64,000 bases of DNA from Nevskia sp. (GTDB lineage: Bacteria; Pseudomonadota; Gammaproteobacteria; Nevskiales; Nevskiaceae): contig JAQGNU010000089.1 of the NCBI GenBank assembly GCA_028291645.1, positions 1 to 64,000 on the forward strand, given 5' to 3'. Under the pieces are notes generated by a model. It was given only the letters and a program-made list of their open reading frames with translations, made no database searches and was not told the origin of the DNA. The translations under genes and the position numbers were made by a program. Shown piece after piece: positions 47,395 to 56,906 of this stretch (position 1 is its first letter; every line of letters starts with the position of its first letter).

Positions 47395-48774
47395 ATGCAG
47401 GCGTCCATACACGCGGTGATTTTGGCGGCGGGCCAGGGCACGCGCATGCGCAGCGCACTGCCGAAGGTGCTGCACCCGGTCGGCGGCACACCGATGCTGG
47501 GCCGCGTGCTCGCGGCGGCGCAGGCGGCAGGGGTCAACCATAGTCATCTGGTGCTGGGTCATGCTGCGGAGCAGGTGCGCGCATGGCTCGCTGCGCAGAG
47601 CGGTTTCGATGCGGCGACGGTGGTTCAGCCGCAGCAGCTGGGTACTGCGCATGCGGTGCAGCAGGCGCTGCCGGAGATTCCGGACCATGCGCTGGTGGTG
47701 GTGTTGTACGGCGACGTGCCGCTGGTTACGCCGGCGACGATTCAGGCGCTGATCGCCGCGGCCAAGGTCGGCTTGGCGCTGGTCACGGTCGAAGTCGTCC
47801 AGCCACACGGCTATGGCCGCATCCTGCGCGACAGTGCGCGGCGCATCACCGGCATCGTCGAGGAACGCGACGCCAGCGCAGCCGAGCGCGCGATCCACGA
47901 AATCAATACCGGCCTGCTGGCCGCACCAGCGAAGCGGCTCAAGCGCTGGCTGTCGAAAGTGAAGAACGACAATGCCAAGGGCGAGTTCTACCTGACCGAT
48001 GTCGTCGCGCTGGCGGCGAGCGATGGCGTCGAAGTCGCCGCGGTCGCGGCGGCCTCGGCCGACGAAGTCGAAGGCGTCAACGATCCGCTGCAACTGGCGC
48101 AGGCCGAGCGGCGCCTGCAGCAGCAGCAGACTGCGCAGCTGCAGCGCGACGGCCTGTTCCTGGCCGATCCGGCGCGCTTCGAATTGCGTGGCAGTCTCAA
48201 GATCGGCCGCGACGTGCGCATCGATGTCGGCTGCGTGCTGGAAGGTGCAGTGGAGTTGGGCGACGGCGTCGTCATCGGACCGTACTGCGTGCTGCGCAAT
48301 GTGCGTCTCGGTGCCGGCACGCGCGTCGATGCGCACTCGGTGCTGGACACTGCGGTCGCCGGCAGCAACTGCCGCATCGGTCCGTTCGCGCGGCTGCGCC
48401 CCGGTGCGCAACTGGCCGATGAAGTGCATATCGGCAACTTCGTCGAGATCAAACAGAGCACGCTCGGCGCGGGCGCCAAGGCAAATCATCTGGCCTATGT
48501 CGGCGATGCCACCGTCGGCGCCCGCGCCAACATCGGCGCCGGCGTCATCACCTGCAACTACGACGGCGTCGACAAGCACCCGACCGTGATCGGTGCGGAT
48601 GCCTTTATCGGCAGCGATTCGCAGCTGATCGCACCGGTAACGATCGGCCAGGGCGCCTACATCGCGGCCGGCTCGACCATCGTCCGCGACGTGCCGGATC
48701 AGGCGCTCGCGGTGGCGCGGGCACGCGAGCAGAAGATCGTGCCGGACTGGCGGGCGCGCAAAAAGGACCGCTGA
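47395..48774 (+). CDS. glmU: Bifunctional UDP-GlcNAc pyrophosphorylase / glucosamine-1-P acetyltransferase
   Basis: 459 residues. N-terminal uridylyltransferase: LAAGQGTRMRSALPKVLHPVG near 8-28 (in parts), QQLGTAHAVQQAL near 80, YGDVPLV near 103. C-terminal left-handed beta-helix acetyltransferase with hexapeptide repeats and VITCNYDGVDKH. Makes UDP-GlcNAc for peptidoglycan and lipopolysaccharide. The ATG at 47395 is preferred over 47389 because GAGG (47385-47388) is then six bases upstream. Functionally linked to glmS downstream. Confidence 0.96.
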   Translation: MQASIHAVILAAGQGTRMRSALPKVLHPVGGTPMLGRVLAAAQAAGVNHSHLVLGHAAEQVRAWLAAQSGFDAATVVQPQQLGTAHAVQQALPEIPDHALVVVLYGDVPLVTPATIQALIAAAKVGLALVTVEVVQPHGYGRILRDSARRITGIVEERDASAAERAIHEINTGLLAAPAKRLKRWLSKVKNDNAKGEFYLTDVVALAASDGVEVAAVAAASADEVEGVNDPLQLAQAERRLQQQQTAQLQRDGLFLADPARFELRGSLKIGRDVRIDVGCVLEGAVELGDGVVIGPYCVLRNVRLGAGTRVDAHSVLDTAVAGSNCRIGPFARLRPGAQLADEVHIGNFVEIKQSTLGAGAKANHLAYVGDATVGARANIGAGVITCNYDGVDKHPTVIGADAFIGSDSQLIAPVTIGQGAYIAAGSTIVRDVPDQALAVARAREQKIVPDWRARKKDR

Positions 48775-48885
48775 GGAGCTGTCTTCGCAGAGTGCTTCAA
48801 GCCCGTGATCGTGTTTCGCGCAAAGCACGCGAACAACGCAAAGACTGTCAAGAAGCGAATTTGCTCAGCGCCTGTCCTCAAAAAT

Positions 48886-48920
48886 CCCCTCTCCCACTGG
48901 GAGAGGGCTAGGGCGAGGGG
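48886..48920. repeat. REP-like palindrome (CCTCTCCC family), unit d
   Basis: CCCCTCTCCCACTGGGAGAGG with CTAGGGCGAGGGG after it (in parts); inner stem CCTCTCCCA/TGGGAGAGG. In the glmU-glmS gap (48775-49116, 342 bp), which holds no gene. Confidence 0.8.
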
Positions 48921-48956
48921 CGATCTCGCTGATGTGGATGTGCTTCGTAACGACTG

Positions 48957-49005
48957 CGCCCCTCATCCGGCCCTCCGGGCCACCTTCTCCCGGCGGGAGA
49001 AGGGA
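48957..49005. repeat. REP-like palindrome, unit e
   Basis: CGCCCCTCATCCGGCC, CTCCGGGCC, then CTTCTCCCGGCGGGAGAAGGG (in parts): stems GGCCCTCCGGGCC and CTTCTCCC/GGGAGAAG. Partner of unit d 36 bp upstream in opposite orientation. Confidence 0.75.
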
Positions 49006-49116
49006 CAGCAGTCGATCGTTCTACTCTTTGAGGACGGCTTCTAAGGTCTGCGTAAGCTGGTCGGGCGATAATAACGACCAAACGCGGGAATCCCCGTCTC
49101 AGAGGAACGCTTTGCC

Positions 49117-50949
49117 ATGTGTGGAATCGTCGGCGCGGTCGCCCAGCGCAACGTCACCCCGATCCTGATGGAAGGCCTGCATCGGCTTGAGTATCGCGGC
49201 TACGATTCCGCCGGTATCGCCGTGGTCGCCGCCGATGGGCATCTGTGTCTGCAGCGCGCGGTCGGCAAGGTTGCGCAGCTCGAAGCCAAGCTGCTGAGCC
49301 ATCCCTGCCCCGGCACCAGCGGCATTGCGCATACGCGCTGGGCCACGCACGGCGGCGTCACCGAGGCCAATGCGCATCCGCATGTATCGCGCGGCCGTCT
49401 CGCCTTGATCCACAACGGCGTCATCGAAAACTACGAAGGGCTGCGCAGCGAAGTGCTGGCGCTCGGCTACGAGCTGGCGTCGGCCACCGATACGGAAATC
49501 GTAGCGCATCTCATGCATCACGCGCTGACGCAAGGCCTCAGCTTGCGCGAAGCGGTACGTTCGGTGCTGGCACGCTGCACTGGCGCCTATGCAATGGCGG
49601 CGCTCGATGTCGTGGACCCGAAGCGGATCGTGCTGGCGCGTGTCGGCAGTCCGCTGGTGATCGGTCTCGGTATCGGCGAAATGTTTGCAGCCTCGGACGT
49701 CGCCGCGCTGCTGCCGGTGACCAATCGCTTCATCTATCTCGAAGAAGGCGACTTCGCCGAGATCACCCAGGACGCCGTCGAAGTGTTCGATGCGGCCGGC
49801 CGGCCGCTGCAGCGCACCGTGCATGAAATCAGCCTGCATGCCGATGCCAGCGAGAAAGGCGGCTACCGGCACTTCATGGTCAAGGAAATCTTCGAGCAGC
49901 CGGCGGCCTTGATTGCGACGCTGCAGGGACGCATCGCCGGCGACCACGTGCTGCCCGCTTCGCTGGGTTCACGCGCCGAAGAGCTGCTGGCGCGGACGCG
50001 CCTGGTGCATATCGTCGCCTGCGGCACCAGCTATCACGCCGGTCTCGTCGCCAAGTATTGGATCGAGACGCTGGCGAAGATTCCCTGCCACGTCGAGATC
50101 GCCAGCGAATACCGCTATCGCGATGTCGTTGTGCCGGACGACACGCTGTTCATGACGCTGTCGCAGTCCGGCGAAACCGCCGACACGCTGGCGGCATTGC
50201 GCTCCGCGCGCGCGGCCGGCTATCTGGCGCTGCTGACCGTCTGCAATTCCGCGCAAAGCTCGATGGTGCGCGAATCCGATCTGGTGATGCTGACCCAGGC
50301 CGGTGCCGAGATCGGCGTCGCCTCGACCAAGGCCTTCACCACTCAACTGCTGGCGCTGCTGGTGTTTACGACGATGCTGGCGCGCACGCGCGGCCTCGAC
50401 GCCGCGCGCGAACGCGAGATCGTGCGGCAGTTGCAGACGGTCGCGGGTGCGGTCGAACGCACGCTGATGATGGAACCGGTGATCCGCACGCTGGCCGAAG
50501 CCTTCGTCGAAAAACATCACGCACTGTTCCTCGGCCGCGGCCCGATGTATCCGATCGCGCTCGAAGGCGCGCTCAAGCTCAAGGAAATTTCCTACGTCCA
50601 CGCCGAAGGCTACGCCGCCGGCGAACTCAAGCACGGCCCGCTGGCGCTGATCGACGAAACCATGCCGGTGATCGTCGTCGCACCGAACAACGAGTTGCTC
50701 GACAAACTCAAGTCCAATATCCAGGTGGTACGCGCCCGCGGCGGCCAGCTGTTCGTGATCGCCGACCAGGCCACCGGCCTCAAGGCTGAACCCGGCACCG
50801 TCATCATCGACATGCCGCACGCCGAACCGCTGGTTGCGCCGATCGTCTACACCGTGCCGCTGCAGTTGCTGGCGTATCACGTCGCCGTACTCAAAGGCAC
50901 CGATGTCGACCAGCCGCGCAATCTGGCGAAGTCGGTTACGGTGGAGTGA
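49117..50949 (+). CDS. glmS: Glutamine--fructose-6-phosphate aminotransferase
   Basis: 610 residues. Cys2 of MCGIVGAVAQRN is the glutaminase nucleophile; RGYDSAGIAV near 27 and HTRWATHGGVTEANAHPH near 70-90 complete that domain. Two SIS sugar domains follow (CGTSYHAGLVAKYW near 308; TLSQSGETADTLAAL near 352), and the C-terminal DQPRNLAKSVTVE is invariant. Makes glucosamine-6-P, first step to UDP-GlcNAc. Confidence 0.97.
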   Translation: MCGIVGAVAQRNVTPILMEGLHRLEYRGYDSAGIAVVAADGHLCLQRAVGKVAQLEAKLLSHPCPGTSGIAHTRWATHGGVTEANAHPHVSRGRLALIHNGVIENYEGLRSEVLALGYELASATDTEIVAHLMHHALTQGLSLREAVRSVLARCTGAYAMAALDVVDPKRIVLARVGSPLVIGLGIGEMFAASDVAALLPVTNRFIYLEEGDFAEITQDAVEVFDAAGRPLQRTVHEISLHADASEKGGYRHFMVKEIFEQPAALIATLQGRIAGDHVLPASLGSRAEELLARTRLVHIVACGTSYHAGLVAKYWIETLAKIPCHVEIASEYRYRDVVVPDDTLFMTLSQSGETADTLAALRSARAAGYLALLTVCNSAQSSMVRESDLVMLTQAGAEIGVASTKAFTTQLLALLVFTTMLARTRGLDAAREREIVRQLQTVAGAVERTLMMEPVIRTLAEAFVEKHHALFLGRGPMYPIALEGALKLKEISYVHAEGYAAGELKHGPLALIDETMPVIVVAPNNELLDKLKSNIQVVRARGGQLFVIADQATGLKAEPGTVIIDMPHAEPLVAPIVYTVPLQLLAYHVAVLKGTDVDQPRNLAKSVTVE

Positions 50950-51335
50950 GCTGAATGGGCGACGGGTGCTTGTTGATTTGAAACAATAAGGTCTGTCGAG
51001 GCGAAATGACGCCCGTCAAAAATGCGGACGTAACAAGTTTATTTTGTTAGGGCCTATCGGCGATAAGCAAATTTGAGAAGGTCTGTCGCTGTTTCTTGCA
51101 AACAAAGCCGCACATTCCCGGCGTCAAACGGTGACGGATCGCCAGAAATATTCCCGACCCAGAGGCAGCTGGAGCTAAATACGACTGCTGCTGTCCGTCA
51201 GCTATGTGCCAGGAGCGGACGTACGCAATTGGAGCTGCAGAAACAGAAACGAAGTGCTCTCTCGAGGGAGCGACCAGGTATGCTGTCCGTGATGTGAAAT
51301 CAACGCGGTGACGCTGAAATGAAGAACAACGCTAA
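50950..51335. other. Interval without recognised genes
   Basis: 386 bp, AT-richer than glmS. A 74-codon plus-strand frame at 51073-51297 shows no family or ribosome site. A six-codon frame (MKNNAK) at 51319-51339 ends in ATGA overlapping the SMEK gene start. Otherwise I see nothing in it. Confidence 0.5.
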
Positions 51336-52364
51336 ATGATTACACGAGGCCACTATATCGGCGAGGTGATCGATGAGCTGTCCGCGCTCGCGGAGCAGGT
51401 GAAGCTCCGGAACCGCCTGGGACTGACCGATCTGACCGTATATTCCGAGAACTTTTTCAGGGACATTCTTAATGTTGTTCTGAACATTGACCTGAAGAAC
51501 CTCAACGCAGATCGATCCAATGAACCAGGCCTCGATCTAGCCGACTTGCGCGCACGTAAAGCCTTTCAGATCACGTCATCCGCTACCAGCGAGAAGGTTA
51601 ATCACACGCTGGAACGGATAACTGACGATCATCTTTCGACATACGACAAGATCATCGTACTAGCGATCGGAAAAAAACAGAGCAAGTACACACTAGATCC
51701 CGCAATGGCCACTCGTTGCCGCTTCAATGATGGCGATATTTGGGATATTTCGACGCTGGCTCGGTTGGCAGTGGATCTTGAAATTGAGCGGCTGAACCAG
51801 TTGGTCCAGGTGATTCGTGACAACGTGCTCCGCGTCCGAGTAGAGCTTGAAGTACCGGACGATACTGGCCGCTTTCCCACCAGTGGGTTCGACCGGTGGG
51901 AGCCGCGGCCTGCCCCGAAGATCGGAAGCGGGGATGCCTTCGTTCTTTTTTGCCGCGACGGTACGGGGGAACTGCCAATTCAAGACGAGAAAAATATTCG
52001 TAGCAGCATCCAGAAGCTTGCCAAAAAGTTGGCCAGAACCCCGCGACTGACGCGGGAGTTTCTAGCGATGCTTTACGAACTAAAGGAGTCGAAGAAGACC
52101 AGGAGGAGCGACGGAGACCACATCCTGCTGGGCAAAGTTGAGCGCGAATATCTCGGGCGTGATCTGAAAGGAGAAATCGGTATCCTGGAACACGAGGGAT
52201 TCGTGTCTGTCTCTGCAGAAGACGTCTACGACATGGGGCTTCCCGAACTCATTCTTTCAATCTCTCCAAACGAGGATCTGAATGGCCCGTTTTCGGACTT
52301 TATGAAAGCAAAAAATATGAGCTATCGAAAAGTCATAGGCAATGCAGATCTATCAGCTTTCTAG
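51336..52364 (+). CDS. SMEK-domain protein, putative defence nuclease
   Basis: 342 residues. The N-terminal ~140 residues match the SMEK_N pattern: GLTDLTVYSENFFRDILNVVLNIDLKNLNADRSNEPGLDLADL (in parts), then AFQITSSATSEKVNHTLERI. Glu in SENF, Asp in GLDLAD and QITS suggest a PD-(D/E)xK-like nuclease fold. The C-terminal half has no recognised family. SMEK proteins are often found alone or near defence genes. AT-rich cassette between glmS and a disrupted region. Confidence 0.7.
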   Translation: MITRGHYIGEVIDELSALAEQVKLRNRLGLTDLTVYSENFFRDILNVVLNIDLKNLNADRSNEPGLDLADLRARKAFQITSSATSEKVNHTLERITDDHLSTYDKIIVLAIGKKQSKYTLDPAMATRCRFNDGDIWDISTLARLAVDLEIERLNQLVQVIRDNVLRVRVELEVPDDTGRFPTSGFDRWEPRPAPKIGSGDAFVLFCRDGTGELPIQDEKNIRSSIQKLAKKLARTPRLTREFLAMLYELKESKKTRRSDGDHILLGKVEREYLGRDLKGEIGILEHEGFVSVSAEDVYDMGLPELILSISPNEDLNGPFSDFMKAKNMSYRKVIGNADLSAF

Positions 52365-52720
52365 TCCGGGGGAGGGTTAGCTACGACTCGCTCGGACGCG
52401 ATGAAATTCGAGAGCAATCTAATAAGCATGCTGTGTCGCCTGCCAGTCACTGAGATTGCGAGTGCCGCTCACCGCTAACCTAAGCTTGGACGACCGTCCG
52501 CTCCGGGCTGTGAGCACCCGTCGTTTAGCTCTATGGTTCGCCCCGCTGATCGCCATCCACGTACAACCATCGCCCCTCCTCCCGCACGAAGCGGCTGGGC
52601 TCATATATCCGCATGGAATTGGACTCCAAACAGCAGTGCTACTCAAATACGAGGGACGTCGGTTCCGCGCGACCACGCCGGTATGGTGCGCTGCGCTTCC
52701 ACGTCTCGCTCGCGCCGCGC
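52365..52720. other. Interval after the SMEK gene, no recognised gene
   Basis: About 355 bp. Frames on both strands (for example plus 52456-52755, minus 52419-52907) show no family and are probably chance. The last ~17 bp, up to the stop codon of the remnant, are also part of the direct repeat shared with 55373-55389. Confidence 0.5.
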
Positions 52721-52854
52721 TCAGACCGGCGCAGGCACCAGGCGCAGGCGGGTGATTTCCGAAGGCGCAAAGAAGCGCAGCGGCGGTCCCCAGTAGCCGG
52801 TGCCGCGGCTGGTGTAGATCAATAGCTGGTTGAGGCGTTTGTGCCGCGACGAAG
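52721..52854 (-). pseudogene. 3' remnant of a second metallophosphoesterase copy
   Basis: Bases 52721-52838 match the 3' end of the intact metallophosphoesterase gene (55390-55507) at 111 of 118 positions; weaker similarity extends to ~52854, and past the stop codon to ~52704. The encoded tail [20 protein letters not shown] then [18 protein letters not shown] is identical in protein sequence: all seven differences are synonymous. So this is the truncated end of a functional, diverged allele, not a decayed duplicate. Confidence 0.85.
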
Positions 52855-53642
52855 ATGCGCTTCGAGACCGGATCGCATTCTGGCGGCGTGGCTTTCCATC
52901 GCACCAATCAATCGATGCTCACGTGTCGTATGGCGTTGAATCGGTGACGTCTCGATGTCGCAGCGGCTTGGCTGCGTACAACAGATGCTTAACGTAAGAG
53001 TCAAAAATATTTTCGAGCTGACGCCGCTATCGTTCTTATCTCTCTATAAGGTGATGTTAAGTAATGAATCATAAGATACTCGGTTGTATCGACAGTTAGC
53101 ATTCAAAAAAGATTTTCATTGCGTCTTAGTCGATAGAAATAAACTCCAGTAAATACTGGCGTCCACGTCAATAAATAGATCTTCTATTAATCGTATTGAC
53201 GGCGCCCATGCGCCTCTCTGAGCAAGCCGATGCTGCTCTGCGATGGATTAAAAAAAATTAACTAAGACATCTGTTGTTGTCGCGCGACGTTGACCCCCTC
53301 CTATCTATTGACCACGGTCAATGCGGTTTAGAAATCACGCACGCATATTCGTATGCGGCGCTGTTGCTGTTGGTCTGTTTCTTCAAATTAGATGCGCCAA
53401 TTGAAACGTCCTAAGGGAGGTAGGAAGACGGGTCAGTCATTAGCAATGACGCAGATGGCGCACAACGTCGAAGGCCGTCGAATTAGCAGCGCTTATTTTT
53501 GACGTTGCGTAGATCAACCGGCTTTACCCGCTTGTCGTTGTAGTTCCGCAGTGGCTTGAGTGCGTGACGATCCGCTCGATGCGGCGCACGTACAGGGTGT
53601 CTGCGTGCCCGGTTTCAAAAAAATCATATGAGGAGATTGAGG
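52855..53642. other. AT-rich porin upstream region, no genes seen
   Basis: About 790 bp with no plausible gene. Very AT-rich around 52985-53260, unlike the chromosome around it, which fits foreign or regulatory DNA. It lies inside the segment bounded by the duplicated metallophosphoesterase ends. No repeats, integrase or tRNA were found. Confidence 0.6.
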
Positions 53643-55241
53643 ATGAGATTACTTCTAAAGCGTTTGTGCATTGCTTGCAGCATTGCCTGTTATGTTGCAG
53701 TCGCAGGCTATGCAAGCACCGTGGTAGCTGATGACGGCACCAAACAGGAAATCGACACATTAAAGAAAGAGGTCGATGAGCTGACGACCAAAATTAATAA
53801 GCTCTCGACCGAACAGCAGTCTGCGGCGGCACCACCGACCAAGACTGTTAAATCTGATGAATCACGACTCCAAGGCTTTCTGGATTTTCTCAAAAGCAAT
53901 GAGTTTTACGGCAACATCGATGTCTCCGTCGACGACGCCACCAAGGGCTTGAAACACAGCTATTCGGAGGGCGGTCCGGGTGGACCACCGACGGCGCCAG
54001 TCGGAAAACTGGGATGGCTGCCTGGGATTTCCACCAATGCCACCTACTTTGGAGTACGTGGCGTGCACGCGCTGGGAAGCAGCGTCAATCTGGTGTACCA
54101 ACTCGAGACCCAGGTTGACGTCACCGCGATGCCAGGCACCAGCAATAACAACTCGAGCAGCAGTTCCGTGGTGAAAGGTGGCTTGGCCTCGCGCACTAGT
54201 TATCTCGGCTTCGCGAGTCCTTGGGGAGCGATCAAGGCGGGCAAGGGATATGCACCTTACAAAACCTCCACCGACCGGATGAACCCGTTTAACGCGATGC
54301 TCGGCGACTACTCGATCATCATGGGGAATACCGGCGGTGATAACCGGGTTGAGTTCGGCGGCTACCTGGATCACTCAATCTGGTACGAGTCGCCCAAGAT
54401 GCACGGCTTCTCCTTCAATGTCTTGGTCGCGCCAGGTCAAAACCGTGCTGGTGATGACGGCAACATCGCGCAGGGAGAGTCTGATTGCACCGGTGGCAAC
54501 GTACCCGGTAGTGGCGCACTGCCGCCGAGTTGCAATGACGGCTCGTTCGGGACTGCTTACAGCGCCAACCTCGCCTACGAAGGTGCAAAATCGTTCCCGC
54601 TTTACGTAACGGCAGCCTATGAACTACACCGAGACGCCAATCGCATCAGCGACGTCGCGGGGCCTGATCCGAGCAATCCAAACAGTAACGTCGTTCCGCT
54701 CGATCCGCGTGATGTCGGCAACGAATGGGCTGCAAAAATTGGCGTGCAATATATTTTTCCGACACGAACAACAGTTAGCGCAATCTGGGAGAACCTGCAC
54801 AGACAGATACCGGAAGCCTTGCAGTTCCAGAACGAACGCTCGCGCCGCGGCACTTGGCTGGCTGTGACACAGGGCCTCACCGACAAGGACACGCTTAGCC
54901 TTGGTTGGGCACATGCCGGCAAGTCACCTGGCGATCCGGGGCAACACAACTCGCCGACCGGATTCAGTCCCGACAATGAGGCCAACATGTTTAGCGTTGC
55001 GCTCAAGCACTCGGTAGACAAGCAAACCACCATTTACGGCAACTGGGCATTTACGGCGAATCAATCCGCAGCGCACTACGATCTCGGCGCAGGCCCTCAT
55101 GGGCTTAAGACCGACTGCCACGACGCAAGCACGCTCGCCGCTTTTGACCCCACCACCGGCACGGTGACCGGCGACGGTCCGCGTTGCTTCGCCGGCGGAA
55201 AACTAATGGGCGTTTCGGTCGGTGTGAACTACAAATTTTAG
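53643..55241 (+). CDS. Gram-negative porin with N-terminal coiled coil
   Basis: 532 residues from the ATG at 53643, six bases after GAGGAG (53631-53636). A signal peptide ends near STVVAD. Residues ~37-60 (EIDTLKKEVDELTTKINKL) form a coiled coil, then a beta-barrel: FYGNIDVSVDDATKG near 84, TRTTVSAIWENLHR, and a C-terminal GVSVGVNYKF ending in Phe, as outer-membrane barrels do. Conserved porin traits ATYFGVRGVHALGSSVNLVYQLETQVD (in parts). Likely trimeric diffusion or anion channel; specificity unknown. It is the only complete gene of an inserted-looking segment. Confidence 0.82.
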   Translation: MRLLLKRLCIACSIACYVAVAGYASTVVADDGTKQEIDTLKKEVDELTTKINKLSTEQQSAAAPPTKTVKSDESRLQGFLDFLKSNEFYGNIDVSVDDATKGLKHSYSEGGPGGPPTAPVGKLGWLPGISTNATYFGVRGVHALGSSVNLVYQLETQVDVTAMPGTSNNNSSSSSVVKGGLASRTSYLGFASPWGAIKAGKGYAPYKTSTDRMNPFNAMLGDYSIIMGNTGGDNRVEFGGYLDHSIWYESPKMHGFSFNVLVAPGQNRAGDDGNIAQGESDCTGGNVPGSGALPPSCNDGSFGTAYSANLAYEGAKSFPLYVTAAYELHRDANRISDVAGPDPSNPNSNVVPLDPRDVGNEWAAKIGVQYIFPTRTTVSAIWENLHRQIPEALQFQNERSRRGTWLAVTQGLTDKDTLSLGWAHAGKSPGDPGQHNSPTGFSPDNEANMFSVALKHSVDKQTTIYGNWAFTANQSAAHYDLGAGPHGLKTDCHDASTLAAFDPTTGTVTGDGPRCFAGGKLMGVSVGVNYKF

Positions 55242-55389
55242 TTAGGCGAAAGAGACCCGCGGCTGGGCATATTCAGCGATCGTGATCTGAACTCGGTCTG
55301 ATCCGTTTCGCTGCATGCGCCCAGCCGATGGGCCTAACCAATGGTTGTCCACTTTTTCGCAGGAACTCTCCATCTCGTTCGCGCCGCGC

Positions 55390-56547
55390 TCAGACCGGCG
55401 CCGGCACCAGGCGCAGCCGCGTGATTTCCGAAGGCGCAAAAAAGCGTAGCGGCGGTCCCCAGTAGCCGGTGCCGCGACTGGTGTAGATCAATAACTGGTT
55501 GAGGCGCTTGAGTCCAGCGACGAAGGGTTGCTGCATGCGGACGAAGAAGTTCCAGGGCAGGAACTGGCCGCCGTGGGTATGCCCGGAAAGTTGTACGTCG
55601 AAGCCGGCGGCGGCGGCCGCTGCTGCAGAACGTGGCTGGTGCGCCAGCAAAACTTTGACCGACGTCGGCTCTGTGCCGCTGGCAGCCGCAGCCGGATCAC
55701 TGCGGTGCGCGGCATCGTGATGATGCGCGGAATAGTCGGTGACGCCGCCGATCAACAAGCGCTCGCCGTCGTGTTCGATCACCTTGCCTTCGTTGAGCAG
55801 CACGCGCAGACCCAGACGGCGCCACTCCTGTACCCAGGCATCGGCGCCGTGGTAATACTCGTGGTTGCCGGTCACGCAATAAGTGCCGTGGCGCGCGCGC
55901 AACTCCGACAAGGGTGCGACGTGCGTGCGCAGCTGATCAACGCTGCCGTCGACGATATCGCCGGTGATTGCGACCAGATCTGCGCCGAGGCCGTTGACGC
56001 GGCGAACGATGGCATCCAGGTAATTGCGCTTGATCGTCGGCCCGACGTGGATGTCGCTCAACTGCACGATGATGAAGCCCGAGAGTGCCGCGGGCAGGCC
56101 GGCGATCGGCAGATCGATATGCACGACCTCGGCGAGTCGGCGCGCGTTCAACAGACCGACCAGGCTGATCATCAGGCTGAGTCCGACCACCGCCTGCGCC
56201 GAAGCGCGCTGCAAATACGCCAGGTCCAAGGTGCCGGGCTGCAGGAAATTCCAGGCCGACAGCAGCGCGAGCAGCACATCGCGCAGCAGAGACGACACCA
56301 GCAAGCTCGAGAACAAACCCATTGCGAGATAGCCCACCCAGGCCAGTGCATCGGCGGCCCGCGTCGGCAAATTGCTAAGGCGGACGAGCAGCGGGGCCGG
56401 CGCCAGCACAGCGGAGGCGAACAGCGCTGCCAAGGCGAGACCGGTTCCGAGCGGACCGAGCGCCAGCGCGGGCAATAAACGCCAGGCGACGTACCCATGC
56501 AACGCCAGATTTAATAGGGTGACGATCAGCAAGGGGTTTCGGCGCAT
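55390..56547 (-). CDS. Membrane-anchored metallophosphoesterase
   Basis: 385 residues. Four to five helices in the first ~140 residues, then a calcineurin-like domain: QLSDIHVGPTIKRN near 160, ITGDIVDG near 193, TGNHEYYHGADAWVQEW near 225, and SGHTHGGQFLPW near 323 (metal ligands Asp, His, Asn, His). Similar to YkoQ/YaeI-type phosphoesterases that act on membrane lipids or nucleotides; substrate unknown. Its 3' end is repeated at 52721-52838. Confidence 0.87.
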   Translation of the reverse strand: MRRNPLLIVTLLNLALHGYVAWRLLPALALGPLGTGLALAALFASAVLAPAPLLVRLSNLPTRAADALAWVGYLAMGLFSSLLVSSLLRDVLLALLSAWNFLQPGTLDLAYLQRASAQAVVGLSLMISLVGLLNARRLAEVVHIDLPIAGLPAALSGFIIVQLSDIHVGPTIKRNYLDAIVRRVNGLGADLVAITGDIVDGSVDQLRTHVAPLSELRARHGTYCVTGNHEYYHGADAWVQEWRRLGLRVLLNEGKVIEHDGERLLIGGVTDYSAHHHDAAHRSDPAAAASGTEPTSVKVLLAHQPRSAAAAAAAGFDVQLSGHTHGGQFLPWNFFVRMQQPFVAGLKRLNQLLIYTSRGTGYWGPPLRFFAPSEITRLRLVPAPV

Positions 56548-56669
56548 GCACTCAATCTTGTACGGCGCCGGTGAAATTCAAGTGGCTGCGGAACGATCGC
56601 TACTACTGGTTCTTCTTTTCAGACCATCGCATTAACCGCGCTGACTGGAGGTTCAACTCGCAGGCGCAC

Positions 56670-56903
56670 TCAACCCGGGAATTTTTGCGGACTGCTATTG
56701 ACGGGTGCGTTGATGCGCGCGCTGACCGTCGGCGTCGGCAAGCTGTTCGCGGGGGCGAGCAGTGCATCGAGCGGCAGGGCTTGGGACTGCGCCGGCTGGT
56801 GCCAGATGATCTGGGCAGTGCACAAGTAAAGAACGATTGCCAAGGGATAGAAGCCCGCCGCGGCGAAGATATAGGACCTCGGCACCAATGATTTCATTGC
56901 CAT
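56670..56903 (-). CDS. Small single-helix membrane protein, uncertain
   Basis: 77 residues from the ATG at 56903, with GGAG about ten bases upstream. One helix (YIFAAAGFYPLAIVLYLC, ~10-30), then a Pro/Ala-rich tail. No family recognised; supported by the membrane helix and ribosome site only. Confidence 0.4.
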   Translation of the reverse strand: MAMKSLVPRSYIFAAAGFYPLAIVLYLCTAQIIWHQPAQSQALPLDALLAPANSLPTPTVSARINAPVNSSPQKFPG

Positions 56904-56906
56904 CAC

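Noticed and set aside
47167-48828. 553-codon minus-strand frame opposite glmU
   Set aside because: Antisense to a clear GlmU; biased composition.
52419-52907. 162-codon minus-strand frame between SMEK and porin genes
   Set aside because: It crosses the metallophosphoesterase remnant in a different frame and shows no family similarity.
56571-56891. 106-codon plus-strand frame after the metallophosphoesterase
   Set aside because: Composition turns Arg/Gly-rich opposite the small membrane protein; no ribosome site.
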